Part shown: positions 31,964 to 45,075 of the stretch, one piece after another
Layout: the number at the start of each line of letters is the position of its first letter
Position numbering within the stretch: the first letter of the stretch is position 1
Assembly: GCA_947623455.1 (NCBI GenBank)
Contig: OX392530.1
Span: 1,835,501-1,899,500, forward strand
DNA length: 64,000 bases
Direction: 5' to 3'
From: Mimachlamys varia
Lineage: Eukaryota > Mollusca > Bivalvia > Pectinida > Pectinidae
Made by a program: the position numbers and the translations under genes
Notes under the pieces: generated by a model
What the model was told of the DNA's origin: nothing
Databases searched by the model: none
What the model saw: only the letters and a program-made list of their open reading frames with translations

Positions 31964-34900
31964 CGTCCGAAGTCCCTTTGGTTGAAACTATTGACTCATT
32001 CACCCCTGAAGACACATTTAAACTCTTTTAAACTCTTCCGATTCCAAGGTTGGAATAGTTCATTATGAAATTTCAGGGGTGGATAAGTTGCTTTTAAATT
32101 ATATCTTAACTTAATTATTAGGTGGTTTAAAAATTTCCTACGACAGAATATGATCTTGTACAGATATAACCGACAATTAATTATGATGGGTATATTGATA
32201 TACAGGTTTATAATTACATAACTATAATCAGAGCAAGTTGTACTATAGGAAGTTGTGATAAGATGATGTAACACACAGATATGCTGCACCTTTTAAATTT
32301 AGTAATAGTCTATACAGTATGCCGAAAATTAATTAAACTGCACCATACAGCTGGTTCGTCCTCCTAGGACTCTTCAGTGATGCTATGAGCCAAAATGTGG
32401 GAATCCAAAATTTCTAAACTAATGTAGAAGGAGAAGGGTCAGGTGCATAAAATCCCTTTAATTTATGAATTTAGATGTAAAATTAAACTCTGTATAATTT
32501 CAAATCATGTATATCTAACTGCTAGATACATGTAACTTATTTTGGAATGTTAAATGTTCAGAACTAGGAAAGGTTGATTTTGCACCATTGTAAGGGATAT
32601 CGATATATACTGATCATGAGTTAGTTAGGATCCGTTTGCCCATCCTATGATGACACAGCCACATTTGATGAAAGACACAGTGTGTTATGTATATAAATGT
32701 CTTCACACATCTGTTTTTATATAAAAATATTTCCGGCATTCTGTGTTGATGGACAGCTAATAGAATCAGATTAATTATCAAAACTTGTCATGAGATACAA
32801 TTATGAATATAGGCAATCTCTTTCATTAGAAAGAACTTTCTCAAATGAAACTATGAATCCCTCATATGATTTCTTTGAAGATGAGATACCTGTATATTTA
32901 TACAGGTAGGTTGTATTGGTATACATTGTTATGGCTGTGTGATGGGGAACAGAATGATTTATAAGCTAGACTTACTGTTAAATAGCTCTCACAGGCTGAG
33001 GAGTGGGAGAAAACTAGATCCCTTGTCATCCATCAAACCAGCTAGCTTCTTTTCTTGTCTGTTCACAGGAATTCCTTTAGAATCCTGACTAGCTGTGTGT
33101 TTATATTTCCTCTTCACATCCTAACTAACATTGGGAGAAGTTATACTAGTGTACTGATGTTATATGTATATGGGCACAAGTTGTGAAATATATAAAGCAA
33201 AAAGTGACGGTGGTATGGGGAATATGGTAGAAAGGGTTGACAGGACAGTTAATGACAGTAGGAATTCCAATCTAATTATGTAAATATTTAACTACTGTGA
33301 TGTTCCCAGCTTTGTTTTGAATAGGATTCGAAGGAACTGATAATCAAGTCAATCCATTACAGTGATTTTGTTTTTTCCATTTTTACAGCCGATCGATACA
33401 AGGCAGTTTCCCCAAGTCAAATTTGTGCTTTTTTCCCAAAATCGAGTAAAATTAAAGAATATTTTCCGAATTTATTTGAAAATCCAACTAAATTTTCCCA
33501 ATTCAATAAGGTGCAGACTGCTGTAATGTCTTTACTGACCTTACTGAAAAACGTGTATTTTTTTTCATAATCTAGAAAGTAAATATGGTATAATGCAAAA
33601 AATATATTTGCTAGTTAATTTCTGGGGCATTTAGATTCTTAATTAGATGACATACCTTTATGCTGAACAGAAGTGCTTGCGGGAAACTAAACATATTGCT
33701 ACAGATATATTTTCTTATTAGATGGTTATTGAATGTATCCCTCTGGATTTCTAGTTCTTCCAATGTGATCCTGTCCAGACCATAACTTTTAAACAGTTTA
33801 AGACATATGGATAACTAGCCGTATACCTGCATCATTGAAAGATGATGTGCAGTGCACTGCCAATCAGGACATTTTGACCTTGACCTCCAAGGGTCAAGGT
33901 CAAATATATCATGTGAAAATTTTCAGTACATTCTTGTTCTGTCGGTAACTTTTAAACCATAAAGAGATATATATACCTTGATGAAACTAATCCGAAATAC
34001 CTGCATCACCCATTAGCACTGTGCAGTAATATTTATAACTGTCATTAAGTTAAACCTAGCACTTGTTGTTGCCTGTTTTGTTACCTTACACCGCTTTGAT
34101 TATTCATGTATATGATATAAAGTAATAAGTGTTTCCCCGAGTACGATTTGTTAACAGTATCTTGTACTCGCTGTACTGTAACCTGTTATAAATGTGAGTA
34201 TAATATAACAGATCCTGATACTCGATCCTGCTATCACTATATACCCACTATTTCTATAGCACACAAATATCAAACGCTTATTGACTTAGATAATGTTTTC
34301 AGTACATATACATGTAGACCTTGTTAATTTGGGACAGTTTCTTTAGATAAACTTACACATGGACAGTGTCTATCTGTAAGCTTGACGTAGGCAAAGTTGG
34401 TTTTATTTGTAGAAAATTAATAAATCTCTGAGACAAATGACTATAAATGAACCAGCTTGTTTTAAACATGCTTTTTTCATAATTCTATGGGCTTTATTTA
34501 ATTAAGTGGTAATAAATTTGAAACTGTTCGAGCAACAGACATTTAGGCTAGACAAAATATATGTTTCCTGTAATATGTTGGAGTAAGTAGGCACATTTTT
34601 ATTTTAATACATAGTTCTAAATGTATCATAATTAAAATGTAGGAAAGAGATCTAGACTTGAACAGTACTTCTTAAAAAAAGACATCTATGGTAGAAAAAA
34701 AAACCCAGTTTATACATGATGTACATGTATAAATAGGGTTTGCAGATAGGATTACTGGAAACAGACCAAGGGTATATTTTTTCGTTTGGCCTAAGGTAAT
34801 TTAATTGATACCTTTGAGGTTGTCCGATCCTATTAATTAATGATAGAATAGTTGATATCCCATTTGTGCACCATCCATGTAACAGAGATTTTAAGGCACA

Positions 34901-35359
34901 GTGCCAAATATTATACAACAGATAATTAAAGTATACCTGAGCTCCACTGGTACGCTCATTTTAAGTAACAAAGATATATTTCTCTATTTGGGTCTGATCG
35001 TGATTGGACATTATTGAGGTTGATAGTTGTATCTCTCACTGTTGAATCACCCAAAAAGAAGCATTGCAATATGTTTAGAATTTATCTATGAAAGACATTT
35101 TCCATTACCTTTTTCACAAAAGGTCTGTCACTCACTTTCAAGCTAAGACAATTTGATCTCGGCAGATCTCGTGTTTGTAATCATGCTGTTATGATATGAG
35201 CATATATTATTATCTAGTAAAGTTTGTATAGATAGTTTGCGTATCAATGAAATAATTGAAAAATAAATTCAACTTAACAAATGTTGTGTTGCGCTAACAT
35301 TTTCAGGCCTTAGCGACCATCTGAAGACATTCATTTACAATGTACTTATATTATTATAC

Positions 35360-35690
35360 TAACACCTTAGATATAAAACAACAGGGGAGATAATAATGCC
35401 TTAGTGACCATCAGAACACATATAAAACAGGGGAGATAATAATGCCTTAGAGATATAAAACAACAGGGGAGATAATAATGCCTTAGAGATATAAAACAAC
35501 AGGGGAGATATTAATGCCTTAGTGACCATCAGAACACATATAAAACAGGGGAGATAATAATGCCTTAGTGACCATCAGAACACATATAAAACAGGGGAGA
35601 TAATAATGCCTTAGAGATATAAAACAACAGGGGAGATATTAATGCCTTAGTGACCATCAGAACACATATAAAACAGGGGAGATAATAACA
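35360..35690. repeat. Composite tandem repeat AGGGGAGATAATAATGCCTT
   Basis: Two unit types alternate: one with GTGACCATCAGAACACATAT and one with AGAGATATAAAACAAC, both ending in AACAGGGGAGATAATAATGC. About 8 copies. Confidence 0.85.
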
Positions 35691-36221
35691 GTATTACTTT
35701 GTAAGGTGTGGCGATTAACATTAACTTTCTGGTCAGAAATAACACACAACATACATAAGAAAAACAATGAGATGGGGAAATCAAAATGAAAAGAGCATAT
35801 GACATGGCGGCGTTCATGTGATTGTAACCTGTCATCATGTTGAGAAGTACAGGGAAGATATCGTGGATTGTATCTCCCTGTTATCGTCAGGGTAACAACT
35901 CTTTATATATATACTACTTATATCACTGATATAAATAAATGACCTTGTAGAGCACAGGACTATGAATTCCAAATATGTTTATAGAGTAAAGTATCGTAAT
36001 CAGGTATAGATATTGTACTAGATACATCTTATGAAAGTTAATGAAGTTTTTATTACTCTTTGACATATAAACAAATATTACATTGTTATCATATCAAGCT
36101 GGTGTTAGAATATAACAAAGTTTGCTAAGGCATTGAATATGATTGATAAACATTAATTTTTTGCATGAATTATGTTTTAATTGAATTGTAGTTTAAATTT
36201 TCCACATACATTTTTGGATAG

Positions 36222-38010
36222 GAATACACAAATGTAGGGACATATAGGATGGACACACAAATGTAGGGACATATACATGTAGGATGGACACACAGGTAGG
36301 GACATATAGGATGGACACACACAGGTAGGGACATATAGGATAGACACACAGGTAGGGACATATAGGATGGACACACACAGGTAGGGACATATAGGATGGA
36401 CACACACAGGTAGGGACATATAGGATGGACACACACAGGTAGGGACATAAAGGATGGACACACACAGGTAGGGACATATAGGATGGACACATACAGGTAG
36501 GGACATATAGGATGGACACACAGGTAGGGGCATATAGGATGGACACACACAGGTAGGGATATATAGGATGGACACACAGGTAGGGACATATAGGATGGAC
36601 AGATACAGGTAGGGACATATATAGGATGGACACACAGGTAGGGACATATAGGATGGACACACAGGTAGGGACATATAGGATGGACACACAGGTAGGGACA
36701 TATAGGATGGACACACAGGTAGGGACATATAGGATGGACACACAGGTAGGGACATATAGGATGGACATACAGGTAGGGACATATAGGATGGACACACACA
36801 GGTAGGGACATATAGGATGGACACACAGGTAGGGACATATAGGATGGACACACAGGTAGGGACATATAGGATGGACACACAGGTAGGGACATATAGGATG
36901 GACACACAGGTAGGGACATATAGGATGGACATACAGGTAGGGACATATAGGATGGACACACACAGGTAGGGACATATAGGATGGACACACACAGGTAGGG
37001 ACATAAAGGATGGACACACACAGGTAGGGACATATAGGATGGACACATACAGGTAGGGACATATAGGATGGACACACAGGTAGGGGCATATAGGATGGAC
37101 ACACACAGGTAGGGATATATAGGATGGACACACAGGTAGGGACATATAGGATGGACAGATACAGGTAGGGACATATATAGGATGGACACACAGGTAGGGA
37201 CATATAGGATGGACACACAGGTAGGGACATATAGGATGGACACACAGGTAGGGACATATAGGATGGACACACAGGTAGGGACATATAGGATGGACATACA
37301 GGTAGGGACATATAGGATGGACACACACAGGTAGGGACATATAGGATGGACACACAGGTAGGGACATATAGGATGGACACACAGGTAGGGACATATAGGA
37401 TGGACACACAGGTAGGGACATATAGGATGGACACACAGGTAGGGACATATAGGATGGACATACAGGTAGGGACATATAGGATGGACACACACAGGTAGGG
37501 ACATATAGGATGGACACACAGGTAGGGACATATAGGATGGACACACAGGTAGGGGCATATAGGATGGACACACACAGGTAGGGGCATATATGATGGACAC
37601 ACAGGTAGGGGCATATAGGATGGACACACAGGTAGGGATACATAGGATGGACACACAGGTAGGGACATATAGGATGGACACACAGGTAGGGGCATATAGG
37701 ATGGACACACAGGTAGGGGCATATAGGATGGACACACAGGTAGAGACATATAGGATGGACACACAGGTAGGGACATATAGGATGGACACACACAGGTAGA
37801 GACATATAGGATGGACGCATACAGGTAGAGACATATAGGATGGACAGATACAGGTAGGGACATATATAGGATGGACACACAGGTAGGGACATGTAGGATG
37901 GACACACAGGTAGGGACATATAGGATGGACAGATACAGGTAGGGACATATAGGATGGACACACAGGTAGGGATATATAGGATAGACACATACAGGTATGG
38001 ACACACACAG
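36222..38010 (-). repeat. 1.8-kb minisatellite, 27/29-bp unit, open in all three minus-strand frames
   Basis: The + strand unit is GGTAGGGACATATAGGATGG followed by ACACACA, with 27- and 29-bp forms that differ by one AC, and variants with CATACA, AGATACA or GGGGCATA. The minus strand is free of stops in every frame (609, 609 and 649 codons), giving nonapeptides such as PTCVSILYV, LPVCPSYMS and YLCVHPICP. A block with CACATACAGG at 36488 recurs 556 bp later, showing large-scale duplication. There is no promoter, signal peptide or splice evidence of a gene. Confidence 0.93.
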
Positions 38011-38732
38011 GTTTTGACTCACAAAGTTTAGGACACACAGCTAGTAGACAACAACAGGTACGGACACACCAAAGAGCAGGGGAGAGACGGATGTTGTATA
38101 GCACCACAGGTAGGGACACTGATCTAAAGGATAGGGAGCGTAATTCATTGCAGCCGTTCTGATGATACAGGGGTAGCTTACAGACAGGCTGATGTAATGT
38201 GGACCCCCACTCCCTAACCCAGCCAATAATGAACCCTTGCCTTCTCCTTCTTCACCAGTATTTATATTCAAATGAATTACACAAATAATTTAAGGTTTTA
38301 AATATTTGTCAAAGAACTTTGAGAGGATTTGGATACAGCCGAGCCTCCTAAATGGAGATGGGAACATCCCCCTGCATTCCGCACCAGGGCTACAGCTATG
38401 TATCTGGCATACTAAGTATGGAGATACAAGTGACCCTGTTGTGACCTTGGGGGGGGGGGCATCAGTTTTAGGTTCACTAGTGTATCACATGATTTCTGTT
38501 AACTACTGACATCACAAGTACCATATCTGTATTCATTGTCACAAACTAACCACCTTGCAGTGATGTTGCAAAATTGCCATCCTTAATTATCCTATATCTT
38601 GTCTTATCTACAGGTCAGCCTACATCTTGTTATTGTCTCGGGGCAGATGGATTGTTACAAAATAATACAACTACTGGATTTATAAAAAATATAGATATGA
38701 TGTTGCACTGATAATATATCACCTCTATGTAA

Positions 38733-38770
38733 TTAGCCCACCATCATCAGATGAATAGCATGCATGGTCC
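38733..38770 (+). mobile_element. Head fragment of the 4919-6580 family
   Basis: Contains TTAGCCCACCATCATCAGAT and then diverges. Only the head hairpin's left arm is preserved. Confidence 0.5.
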
Positions 38771-39044
38771 CATTTTTTGAACTGATGGGGGTTGTGGGGT
38801 GGGGGGGGGGGGTGTTTAATAGATTCAAACTGCATGTAACTAATTATAAGATCCTTTAAATTATTTTGTGAAACATTTTGTGCTCTACAATATTCCTTTT
38901 GCATCTATTTTTTTTTCATATTCCAAGTTTCAGGACAGAAAGGGCAAAGATCTCAACAAAACTTGATCTTATTTACAATTGAATGATGAATTAGTTTTAT
39001 GATTAAAGTGAATTTTGTGTGGAGCTTTTCACCACCGGCCTTTG

Positions 39045-39375
39045 ACCCTTCCATGTTGAGTTGGTGTACACCAGTGACCTTTGACCCTTCCATTTGGAGC
39101 TAGCGTACATCATTGACCTTTGACCCTTCCATTTGGAGCTATAGTGTACATCATTGACCTTTGACCCTAGTGTACATCAGTGACTTTTGACCCTTCCCTG
39201 ATATTCTCTCCCATTACCTTGCAGTAGTGTGGAGCTTTCACCATTGAACTTTGACCTTTCCATAGTGACTTTGACCCTTCCCTGGTATGCTCTCCCACCA
39301 TTTTGCAGTAGTGTGGAGCTTTCACCATTGAACTTTGACCCTTGTAGAGAGTACACCAGTGACCTTTAACCCTCC
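39045..39375. repeat. Degenerate minisatellite carrying TGACCTTTGACCC
   Basis: Units of about 40-80 bp with TTTGACCCTTCCATTTGGAG and GTACATCATTGACCTTTGAC. TGACCTTTGACCC is exact at 39075, 39114 and 39155, with one- or two-base variants at 39181, 39245, 39329 and 39360. Confidence 0.85.
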
Positions 39376-42248
39376 TTTTAAGCTGTACCTGTGGAGGAGA
39401 TATACAGGTATAGGAGGTTATCAGGATTAAACGTTGGCAATTCGACTCTATGATTCATACATTTTTGGTGTGAATTCCGAGATAGTTTGATATAAGATGT
39501 CAGATCTGTAGACTTACAAGCATCTCTTTGACACTGAAGACCACATCAAACCGTTTTTAGTTTGAATTCTGTCATGTTGGTGGTGGCTGACTGGTGAGAT
39601 GATGGATGAGTTATGTTTTCACTTCCTGAGATAATGGGCCTCCAACACAAGGACAGGTCAGTCGCCCTCTGTTGTACTGGCCTCTCAGGTTTCATGTAGC
39701 TGTCTTAAAGTTTTAAGTGAAACTAAAAGGCAGTCTATATACTGCATGAGATAGAGTCTGTTTGACATATGATATGTTAAGATATTTTTTAGGTGCGGCA
39801 GGATTTTCTCGATACATGCATTTACTGTGGATAAGAGTATGACTTTATACACACACTAATACCTGTGTGGATTAATTGTAGGATGGGGGCTAGGATTATA
39901 TGTTTGTAAGTATGAGGTACCTTTCTGGTCGAAACAACCTTGTCTCTGTTATACTTGAGACCTATAGAGACAAGTTATAACTAGGCATGTTACTTCTGCT
40001 GAAATAGACTTCCTGTAAAAGCTGCACCAGCATAAACACACTGTAAACCTGTCATTGATAATGGTGGACATTTCCTGCGGAGCACAGTCTGTGCATCATT
40101 TGAATATTGGCTGTCATAGCATAAAGATGCGTCAAGTATGAATACATTGTGTGGGTAATGGGCTGAAGAAAGTGCCTGAGAATTTGCGAGTTGGTTGTTG
40201 TGAAGTGCATGTAGCCCTGTAGTTTATTGGCAAATGACTACATGTGTTAAACCAGGTATGCCGCGGTCATCATCAAATGTGCATTAAACTCGGTCCTTAT
40301 GAGACAGAAATACGTGCAAGACAAGACTGCCTTTGTTATTGTTCACAAAAATAAACAAAAAACAAATCTTTGTCACAGGCAGTGTACTGTGTCATTAAAT
40401 GGAAGGGATTTTGAGTTCAAGCAATATATATCTCAGCGATGTTTTTACTGCAAATCTATAAACTATTGATTAAGATCTTTTTAACACCAATACGTGTTTA
40501 CTTGGCTATTATACTGTTGATGTGACCGTGAAGTTATGTTTGGGAAACAAATCTTTATTTATTTCCCGAGAGAAAATATCAGAGTTTTTAACCTCGAAAT
40601 GAGAATAGCATTACCTATATATCATACAGATCTATACAGGCAGTTAAATAAACCACACTTACTGATAATACATAAAATATCATACAGATCTATACAGGCA
40701 GTTAAATAAACCGCACTTACTGATCATAATACATAAAATTGTGGTAGGTTCTGTTCTCACGGGGCTGTTGGCAACGACTGGACGTTGGTTGGTATTATTC
40801 TCTGGGATATCCGACTTTCCTCCACCAACAAAACTTACATGTAGCATGGCCTTAAATAACCATAGCCGTTAGTTGATAGGAAGTAAAACACAAATATTCT
40901 CACGGCTGGTGTAGGGAGGGGTTGGCTAAATATGGGTAGTATGACTGTCCGAGAGTCCCAAGGTCAACATTCATCGCAATCTTTCTTTAATAAAGACAGT
41001 AGCATTGTACTAGATCTGGAATGTTTGAAATGTTTTAAAACGTACCAAATACAGTTAATTTTGATAAGGAAGTAAGACGTAAAACCGCTGTACTGTAACA
41101 GTGGTGTTGGTAAGCTGGCCCGGCATTAGATAAAGGAGATGAGATGTGGAGACACAAGGGGGATTTGTCAGCTTGGTATTAGAACCCCTCACAACAGTAA
41201 TGTTGGAGACGATTGTATACCCGTGGTTTAATATCCAGATTACAGATAAACTCTTTGTCAAGGAGGTGCAACAGCTTCAGATCTGTTCAAAAACGTCGCT
41301 GTGAACTTTAAATCCTCCTCCTGATCACGGGGCTTTTGTTTTCTCAACAAGAAAATAGTCCGCTGTTTAGAGGGATCACTGATCATTAGCTGGCCTTAAT
41401 GTTGGAAAACTACGATTCTAAAGCTTTATGCTAATTTTCTGGAGTTCAAACAGATTGAAAAATAAACCACATCATTAGGCGTACCTTAGCTTGGTTCTTT
41501 GTGTGGATACAACAATTTACAAAGAGGAATAAAGCTATAAAAATCTGTGTTTGATAGACCAAAATTCACCAGCACCTACTGGTCATTGTTCCTCAATTTG
41601 TGTAGTTAGACTGTATGACGCAGTTAGAAATGTTTGTAGGTGTATGACTATAGCCCCTGATTTGTCACGCTCAGGATGGCATGTATGAAACGGGGAGCGG
41701 AACATTTTTTAAGGTTGGAAAAAGCTTATAGCTGTAATGTGATTAATATCTACATATTGAATAGCGAGTCTATGTCGCAGCAGTGAGCAAAGGGCTCTAG
41801 CAATTCAGACTCGGTGCGTATTACAGTATCATTATAACTACACCGTGGATGACTAACAGAGTGAGGTGATATATTTTTGTAAATCTATCTTTACACCCGA
41901 TAACCCCCAGATTTTTTTCGAATGTTTTAATCCTAGCTATGTCAAGGCTATAGGTCTCAATGTCAGTGCCTATAGGTGTACATGTTATAAGTATAAGAAC
42001 ACAATCTCGATAACTTTTCCTGATGCAGTGAAGAGTGAAGAAATTAAATTACATATACAGTGCACCAGTGTGTATGTGTTGTGGTTCGACTAATATCGTT
42101 ATTTTTGTCTTGTTTTACGGACCCTGACCGTTAAATTAGTTGGTGGGGCCAACCCCCATCCAGGGGCCTGAGGGGTGGGTTAAAAAGGGTAATATTGGTT
42201 GTAAGTGACTTCTTTTCTGGAACAAAAAGATGGATATAGACCATATAA

Positions 42249-42590
42249 AATGGTTCACAAATTATTATCCCCGGTTAAAGGTCCTTAATAACCAGTCAAT
42301 ATCTTTCTCAACTTCCTGGCAACCTACAGGGAGATGGCTTAATATAAGAGTAAACTCTTGTTGCCAAATCCCATTTAATCAAATGTTGTATATATTGAAT
42401 CTTGTATTGTAAATAATTAGGAATAAAATACTGTTTAAACCAACATACAGCCTGTGCTGCCAGTTTTGCACTCACAGCATCTAGTATTCAGCAAAAAGTA
42501 GACTGGAACAGTAGAATATCTTGTTTAATGATATAAAACAGTGCTGTGCCTTGAATCGAACCTGCAATCCTAATTTTCCAGTCAAAACAA
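42249..42590. mobile_element. SINE-like dispersed repeat, copy 2
   Basis: Shares ordered blocks with 6652-6905 (AAATTATTATCC, CTTTCTCAACTTCCTGG, GTAGACTGGAACA, TATCTTG). It continues with CAGTGCTGTGCCTTGAATCG and AACCTGC, whose reverse complement has a GGTTCGATTC B box. That supports a tRNA-derived SINE read from the minus strand. Confidence 0.5.
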
Positions 42591-42868
42591 AAAAACCCAT
42601 TAATTTTGACTTTTTGGAAAGATTTGCCTCCCTTTAATATCCAAGCAGAAATAAAGGGGAGGTGACTATATATAACTCGAAGAACCCTTAGTATTTTGCC
42701 AACCTCGACCAAACTTCATACCAAAAATTCAAACTTGCTCAATTTGAATACTCTCTTAAGTCAAAAATTTCCTACCGTCCTTCCGAGATAACGAGGATCA
42801 ACTGTATAGGAGTTGAAGTTTTTCTACTGTCCTTCCGAGATAACAAGGATGAACTGTATAGGAAAACA

Positions 42869-43010
42869 TTAAACTGCTTTCAGTTGGCATTCATAGGCTA
42901 TATGAATGCCAACTGGTCAAAGGCAAATTGAATGAAGCGCACTATGTTGGATTTACCTTTGTTCAATTGGCATTCATATTGCCTATGAATGCCAACTGAA
43001 AGCAGTTCAA
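42869..43010. mobile_element. Foldback element with nested palindromes
   Basis: Two arms of about 60 bp pair almost perfectly around a 24-nt loop. The outer arm starts AACTGCTTTCAGTTGGCATT. Within each arm CAGTTGGCATTCATA is followed a few bases on by its own inverse, so each arm can form a separate hairpin too. No clear target duplication. Confidence 0.8.
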
Positions 43011-44364
43011 TACTTATATTTGCCATTTTTAGAATCTGTTTATCTCATAAAACAATCAATAACACATTTTATTTCTCAGCATTTACCTAAAATAATGTAT
43101 TTGTCGTGTATGCTTGCACAATAAAAAGAACAGCCATTGCCCAGGGACGGTCATTGGTATCCAACGTAACAATTATGACGTCATAATAATGATGATGTCA
43201 ACAATTGGTCAATCAATGGCATTCATGGCCTGATAAATTTGGTAGGGTTATATAGTGGCAATGCCATTCAATGGTAAACATATTGTAGTGTGTCAGGACA
43301 TTATACTTTTCTTCGTTCTGTATACCTGGTACTGAAATCACATTGTAAACATACAATGTAATATTTCGTAACTAGGTATACACTGTGTGATAAAAATAAG
43401 AAAATAATTCACTACCTGCAGGATATTAAATAGATAATGCACCTTTGACCCACCAGCTTTCTGTACGATGCTTTGATCAGAACATGTATGTATACAGTGG
43501 GTGGTCCGAGTTTAATCAACCCGGCCTTCTATGTCACATACATGTATGTTTTGTGATTGGGTCTAAGGGGCAGACTCTAGAAGAAATGGGGGAATGCCTT
43601 CGGTGATAGAAAAGCTTTCTTCAGGTTTTAATCAGGTGTACTTGACATTCAGACAGCCACATGTAAATTTGATTCATGCCTTTAAGTCTATACACCCTGA
43701 AACGGTAACGGCAATAGGTAGCACAGTGTCCCCGAAAACCTATAGGTAAAACGAGTGTTTATATATACGGGTAGAAAAAGAGAAATGTCAACTGTAAAGC
43801 TAGGTACGGAGTACTTATCCATGTATGAAGTGTTCTTCAAATTTGTCAATGTGAAAAGTAAATTAAAGAAGTTCTTTTATTTCCGAGTTTGTCCTTCTCT
43901 CTAAAAATGACAGAAAGGAATCCTATACAGAATAGTGTGATGAGTGCGGTTTACGAGGAAATGACCCGCTAACACCTTCTTCTGTTTGATATTCTGGCGA
44001 AATTAAACAGCGTACAATGCGGCCATTGTCTACCATTGTGGGACGTCCTACTCTTGAAAGCTTTACTTGTCAATAGATGACAGAACTGAGAAAATCTTTT
44101 CATTTGATCATATTCTGTATAAAAAGATCATTTAAACTCAATATTGAAAAACATCTTGAAAATCCTCAATGTAGGTTTTTGGGTCAATTAAATATGTTGT
44201 TATTTTCGGTGATGTTGAATAATATTTATTCTAAAGTCTATTTTATCGGGAGTCTGAAGCACTTGTTCGGTTGTGTACACATAGAAAGTAGATAGCCTGG
44301 CTGTGTATACTTGTATTGTTCTTCACATGTGCTTGATTGGGAGTTTAAGGAATAATCGTTTTGG

Positions 44365-44600
44365 TTATTATGCCCCGCCATGAAGTGGTCATAGCGTGTA
44401 GTGTTGCCCCTTCTTGAATCGGCTGTCGTTCTGTCATTCTGTCATCATCCATTTCCACTTATTTATACTTTAGCTTTAATGGATATAGAGATATAGAACT
44501 GTAATTTGATATGGAGTTGTATGATGATCAACAATGCAGGTCAAGTTCTGATTTGGTGACCATCGTCATAGTTTTTGTAGAATTATGACCAACTTTGAAA
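44365..44600 (+). mobile_element. Dispersed element fragment starting TTATGCCCCGCC
   Basis: Has a TATGCCCCGCC head followed by GTTCTGTCATTCTGTCATCA, a diverged form of the GTCCGTCC tract, and then ACTTTAGCTTTAATGGATAT. The architecture is like that of the elements at 4919, 53630 and 57553, with a different sequence. The 3' end is not visible. Confidence 0.5.
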
Positions 44601-44904
44601 ATTATAGTAAAATGGTATGACAGACAGAATAAAGCCTTGTCGGACACCAGTAAAATTGTTTTTAAAAAAAAAAAAAAAAAATCCTTAAGTTTGTTATTCA
44701 ATGAGATAAAGGCTATATTTGACCTGTGGTTAGTGTGGATTGAGGACCAAGCTTGTTGTTCTAGCCTACCTTGCTGTACAAATGGGTAATGGTTTATATG
44801 CCAGGGAGTAAGATAATAAAAGACTGGTGTCCTTTCAGGGAGAGTTGGTTTGTTTGTACTTGAGGTCCTATCAACAGGACAATTACTTGTAACTGCCCCA
44901 CTTA

Positions 44905-45075
44905 GCCATCAAACTTGTAGCCCTCAAACTTGTAGCCCTCGAACCCGTAGCCCTCAAACTTGTAGCCCTCAAACTTGTAGCCCTCGAACCCGTAGCTCTC
45001 AAACTTGTAGCCCTCAAACTTGAAACCCTCAAACTTGTAGCCCTCAAACGTGTAGCCCTCGAACCCGTAGCCCTA
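44905..45075. repeat. 15-bp minisatellite, about 11 copies
   Basis: Unit CTCAAACTTGTAGCC with a GAACCCG variant at every second or third unit. The unit is five codons, so the minus strand encodes a YKFEG-type repeat; I see no gene. Confidence 0.9.

Noticed and set aside
36170..38119. 649-codon minus-strand frame as a protein-coding gene
   Set aside because: All three frames are equally open because of the repeat unit; no start context, signal peptide, splice site or non-repetitive domain.
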